A stretch of DNA of 64,000 nt from Tipula vernalis (lineage: Eukaryota > Arthropoda > Insecta > Diptera > Tipulidae), in NCBI GenBank assembly GCA_958295665.1, contig OY282558.1, positions 315,056,092-315,120,091 of the forward strand, read 5' to 3'. The position numbers and the translations under genes are program-made. Shown here one piece after another: positions 61,913-64,000 of the stretch (the stretch's first letter is position 1; each line of letters starts with the position of its first letter). The notes under the pieces are model-generated. The model was not told the DNA's origin. It did no database searches and worked only from the letters and a program-made list of their open reading frames with translations.

Positions 61913-63745
61913 GTATGTAAATTTTAGTTTTGGATTTTTTTTTTTTTTGTTGCTTTCAGTTATTTCCGCACATAGAGAATGATAGTGTTTGTGTTACTCA
62001 TTTGATCATAAATATGGAAAATTTAAATAATTTGTCTATAATTTGAATCGAATATGTATGACCTTAAATAGAACTACATAGTGAATCACAATATTATGAT
62101 ATCATATCGTAAACGAAAATCTTACGTTTTCCCCTGATTGGCCTTAAACAGTTATTTATTGATCTTTTCTTCTGGTGCTTATTATGTTGATGTTTCTGAC
62201 ATCGCGACAATTTTCTTTGTTACGACTTCATAATAGGCTTGATGTGTTTTTTTTGGTTTATTTATGACAACATAAAAGCTAGGTATGATAAGAAAAAATG
62301 TCACATTTGGTATTCGTTGATATTCAGTTCAGTGTATAGCAGGAAATGTTGTGTGTTGTTTAATTTTAAAGGTATAGATCGAAGTAGGTGGATTATTTTA
62401 AATTTCTCAGGCGAAAAGCATCCTATTTTTAAGAATAATTTGAAATAATACAAGGGTAGTGTAAAAAATTTTAATCATAAAAGCATGTTTCCAGTTTTAT
62501 TAGTCTCCTCTTGAACATATTTGCCATCGATGGTATATCTTCTTTAACCTTTTCTTAGTAATTGGCTTTTTATAAAATAGGTTTTTACGGATGCGTTGCG
62601 CTAGAGGCGAGATCAAGTTAGTACCGTGGCTGGTCAATCAAAATGAACTGCCACATATTTTCCCAATGACAATGAGTCTTGTTTAGAAGGAATGTCATGT
62701 TCTTCTTCTTCAAATTTGGCCCTTTTCACCAGTTCAGTCTTAAAAAAAAGCAGTCGCTATCACCATACTGGTCGATGAAACCGTCTTTGGCTTCTTCGAA
62801 TAGTTTCACCCTACGCAGCCCACTGCTTTGACTGTACTTCTACCTTTCTCTTTTTACGCTGGAACTATAGCACTTGGCAATTTTGAATTGTATTCGTCGC
62901 TGGATCATCAAAATTGCGTGTCCGTTGTGTTAATGAATTTTGTAGGCCTCTGAGTGGGAGGTAAAGGGTTTCTCATGGTGAAATCCCCCTAGTATTAAGT
63001 TATGTTGTAAGCTAGAAATATATGGAAGAAAGAAGGGATTCACCCCACACTAATATTAGAACTAATTGTAAAAAGCATTTAAATTTTAAGGTTAATAAAG
63101 CCATAAAAAATAATTCATTCTAACAAAAACCTACGAAGTTTCGGTAGAATTCAAACACTAATCATTGTAAAACATTTGTAAATATCAACCAATAAAAACT
63201 TTTAAATAAAATTTTGTTTTAGGTAGGATTATTTACATTGATGGTAATGACATTAGATAAATATTTTGAATTGAAGTATTAACAATTTTTGAAAATTAGT
63301 TTAATTATTATCTTTCAGATGATCAGCTGGATCAAAACAACATTTACATTTTAATAAAAATCACTTACTCACCACCGATTTAAGCTAATAAATAAAGATA
63401 ACCCATATAACTATAATAGAACTACCCCTCGTATTTTATTGCGCATTAGTGCGACAAGAACACACTTCACAAAAACACTGTAATGGAGGATTGACAGGTT
63501 GGTAAGCGTCCAGCACAAGGGTGGCTTCCCCGAAAATTATATTGCTGGATATTTGATATTAATGCATGGGTACCGTCGATTTGTATTTAATACAAATAAT
63601 ATCATTTAGGCTTTTGGCTTAACAAAGTGTTTTTGAGTTATCGCTATTTTCAGATTGTCCAAACAAAAGGTGGAGAAATGTATACAAATCAAACATATCA
63701 TAATAAAAATTAAAAAAAATATAAATAAATTGATTGATGTCTTAA
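61913..63745. other. AT-rich sequence, possible first intron, no gene recognised
   Basis: A slightly more GC-rich patch at 62690-62960 could be an old element, but no frame holds together on either strand. Confidence 0.4.
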
Positions 63746-63747
63746 GT

Positions 63748-63978
63748 TCATTTTTTTGTTGTATTCAAATTTAGCCGTTTATTATAAATCAAAATCTTAA
63801 CAAATGATTTAAAGTATCCAATGCGCGTTTCTTGTTTAACTTCATCTGGCAATTCATTAAGCAGAATCAAGCCCCTATAAAAAACTTTATTCGAGTACGT
63901 ATTGGTCCAAAGGCTGTTATAGTAGTTTTGATTCAAACGTGTATTATAATTAATAATGTCACCCAACGTAAGTGAATG
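63748..63978 (-). pseudogene. LINE reverse-transcriptase C-terminal tail
   Basis: On the minus strand, open from a stop at about 63981 to 63748, the frame reads HSLTLGDIINYNTRLNQ, NKVFYRGLILLNELPDEVKQ and FKSFVKILI. This matches the tail common to several LINE reverse transcriptases (N-T-R, then Y-x-G-x(2)-L-x-N-x-LP-x-E-x-K, then FK). There is no ATG and the catalytic part is not in the window, so it is a 5'-truncated or broken copy. A stop directly upstream shows it is not intact. Confidence 0.5.
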
Positions 63979-64000
63979 TCATATGCACTTCTAATCAACT

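Noticed and set aside
62690..62960. Mariner or other transposase remnant
   Set aside because: Neither strand gives more than a few codons of plausible sequence, and no DDE motif is visible.

Overview
The window looks like repeat-rich, AT-rich DNA from a higher fly (Diptera, Brachycera). The evidence is a Jockey-clade LINE, a Foldback/NOF-like element, decayed Ty3/gypsy and Tc1-like copies, a short (79 bp) candidate intron, fly-type TATA and initiator pairs, and microsatellites. Species cannot be assigned. No complete conserved host gene is visible. The region reads as an intergenic or intronic block filled by mobile elements of different ages.

The centrepiece is a 15.8 kb element at 14523-30330. 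It is flanked by a perfect 8-bp direct repeat (CAATATTC at 14515-14522 and 30331-30338). Its ends are inverted copies of a ~722 bp outer domain. Inside these lie two inverted arrays of a ~172 bp satellite-like unit, about 39 copies on the left and about 17 on the right. The core (about 21957-26590) holds one intact minus-strand ORF of 1209 codons from the ATG, three ~127 bp tandem repeats and a TATA/initiator promoter. This is the architecture of Drosophila FB-NOF elements, which belong to the Mutator/MULE superfamily. The protein has a MULE-like DDE core and, at its C terminus, what looks like a complete ubiquitin-specific-protease catalytic domain (Cys box, zinc-ribbon cysteines, His box, Asp). 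This transposase-protease fusion inside satellite-armed inverted repeats is the most interesting thing in the window. The intact ORF, perfect target duplication and matching ends suggest a young, possibly active copy.

Layout: 1-947 is a CTGTCAGT array. 948-6360 is AT-rich sequence with a decayed OTU-like fragment and a decayed LINE (endonuclease plus reverse transcriptase). 6798-7112 holds TA arrays around a rearranged inverted fragment. 7130-9069 (minus) is a decayed cysteine-rich gene of probable mobile-element origin. 9850-13844 is a Jockey-clade LINE with 12-bp target duplications and dead ORFs. 14523-30330 is the FB/NOF-like element. 32160-33615 is a gypsy-type integrase remnant interrupted by a truncated Jockey. 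38734-41281 is 364 copies of the heptamer ATTTTAC. 47130-49136 is a decayed Ty3/gypsy element ending in a 440 bp LTR. 53953-54655 is a truncated Tc1-like element. 55186-55762 (minus) is a plausible spliced gene fragment. 56079-56844 is a non-autonomous piggyBac element flanked by TTAA. Two short candidate coding exons lie at 58731-58839 and 61827-61912. A LINE reverse-transcriptase tail lies at 63748-63978 (minus). The rest is AT-rich sequence without recognisable genes.
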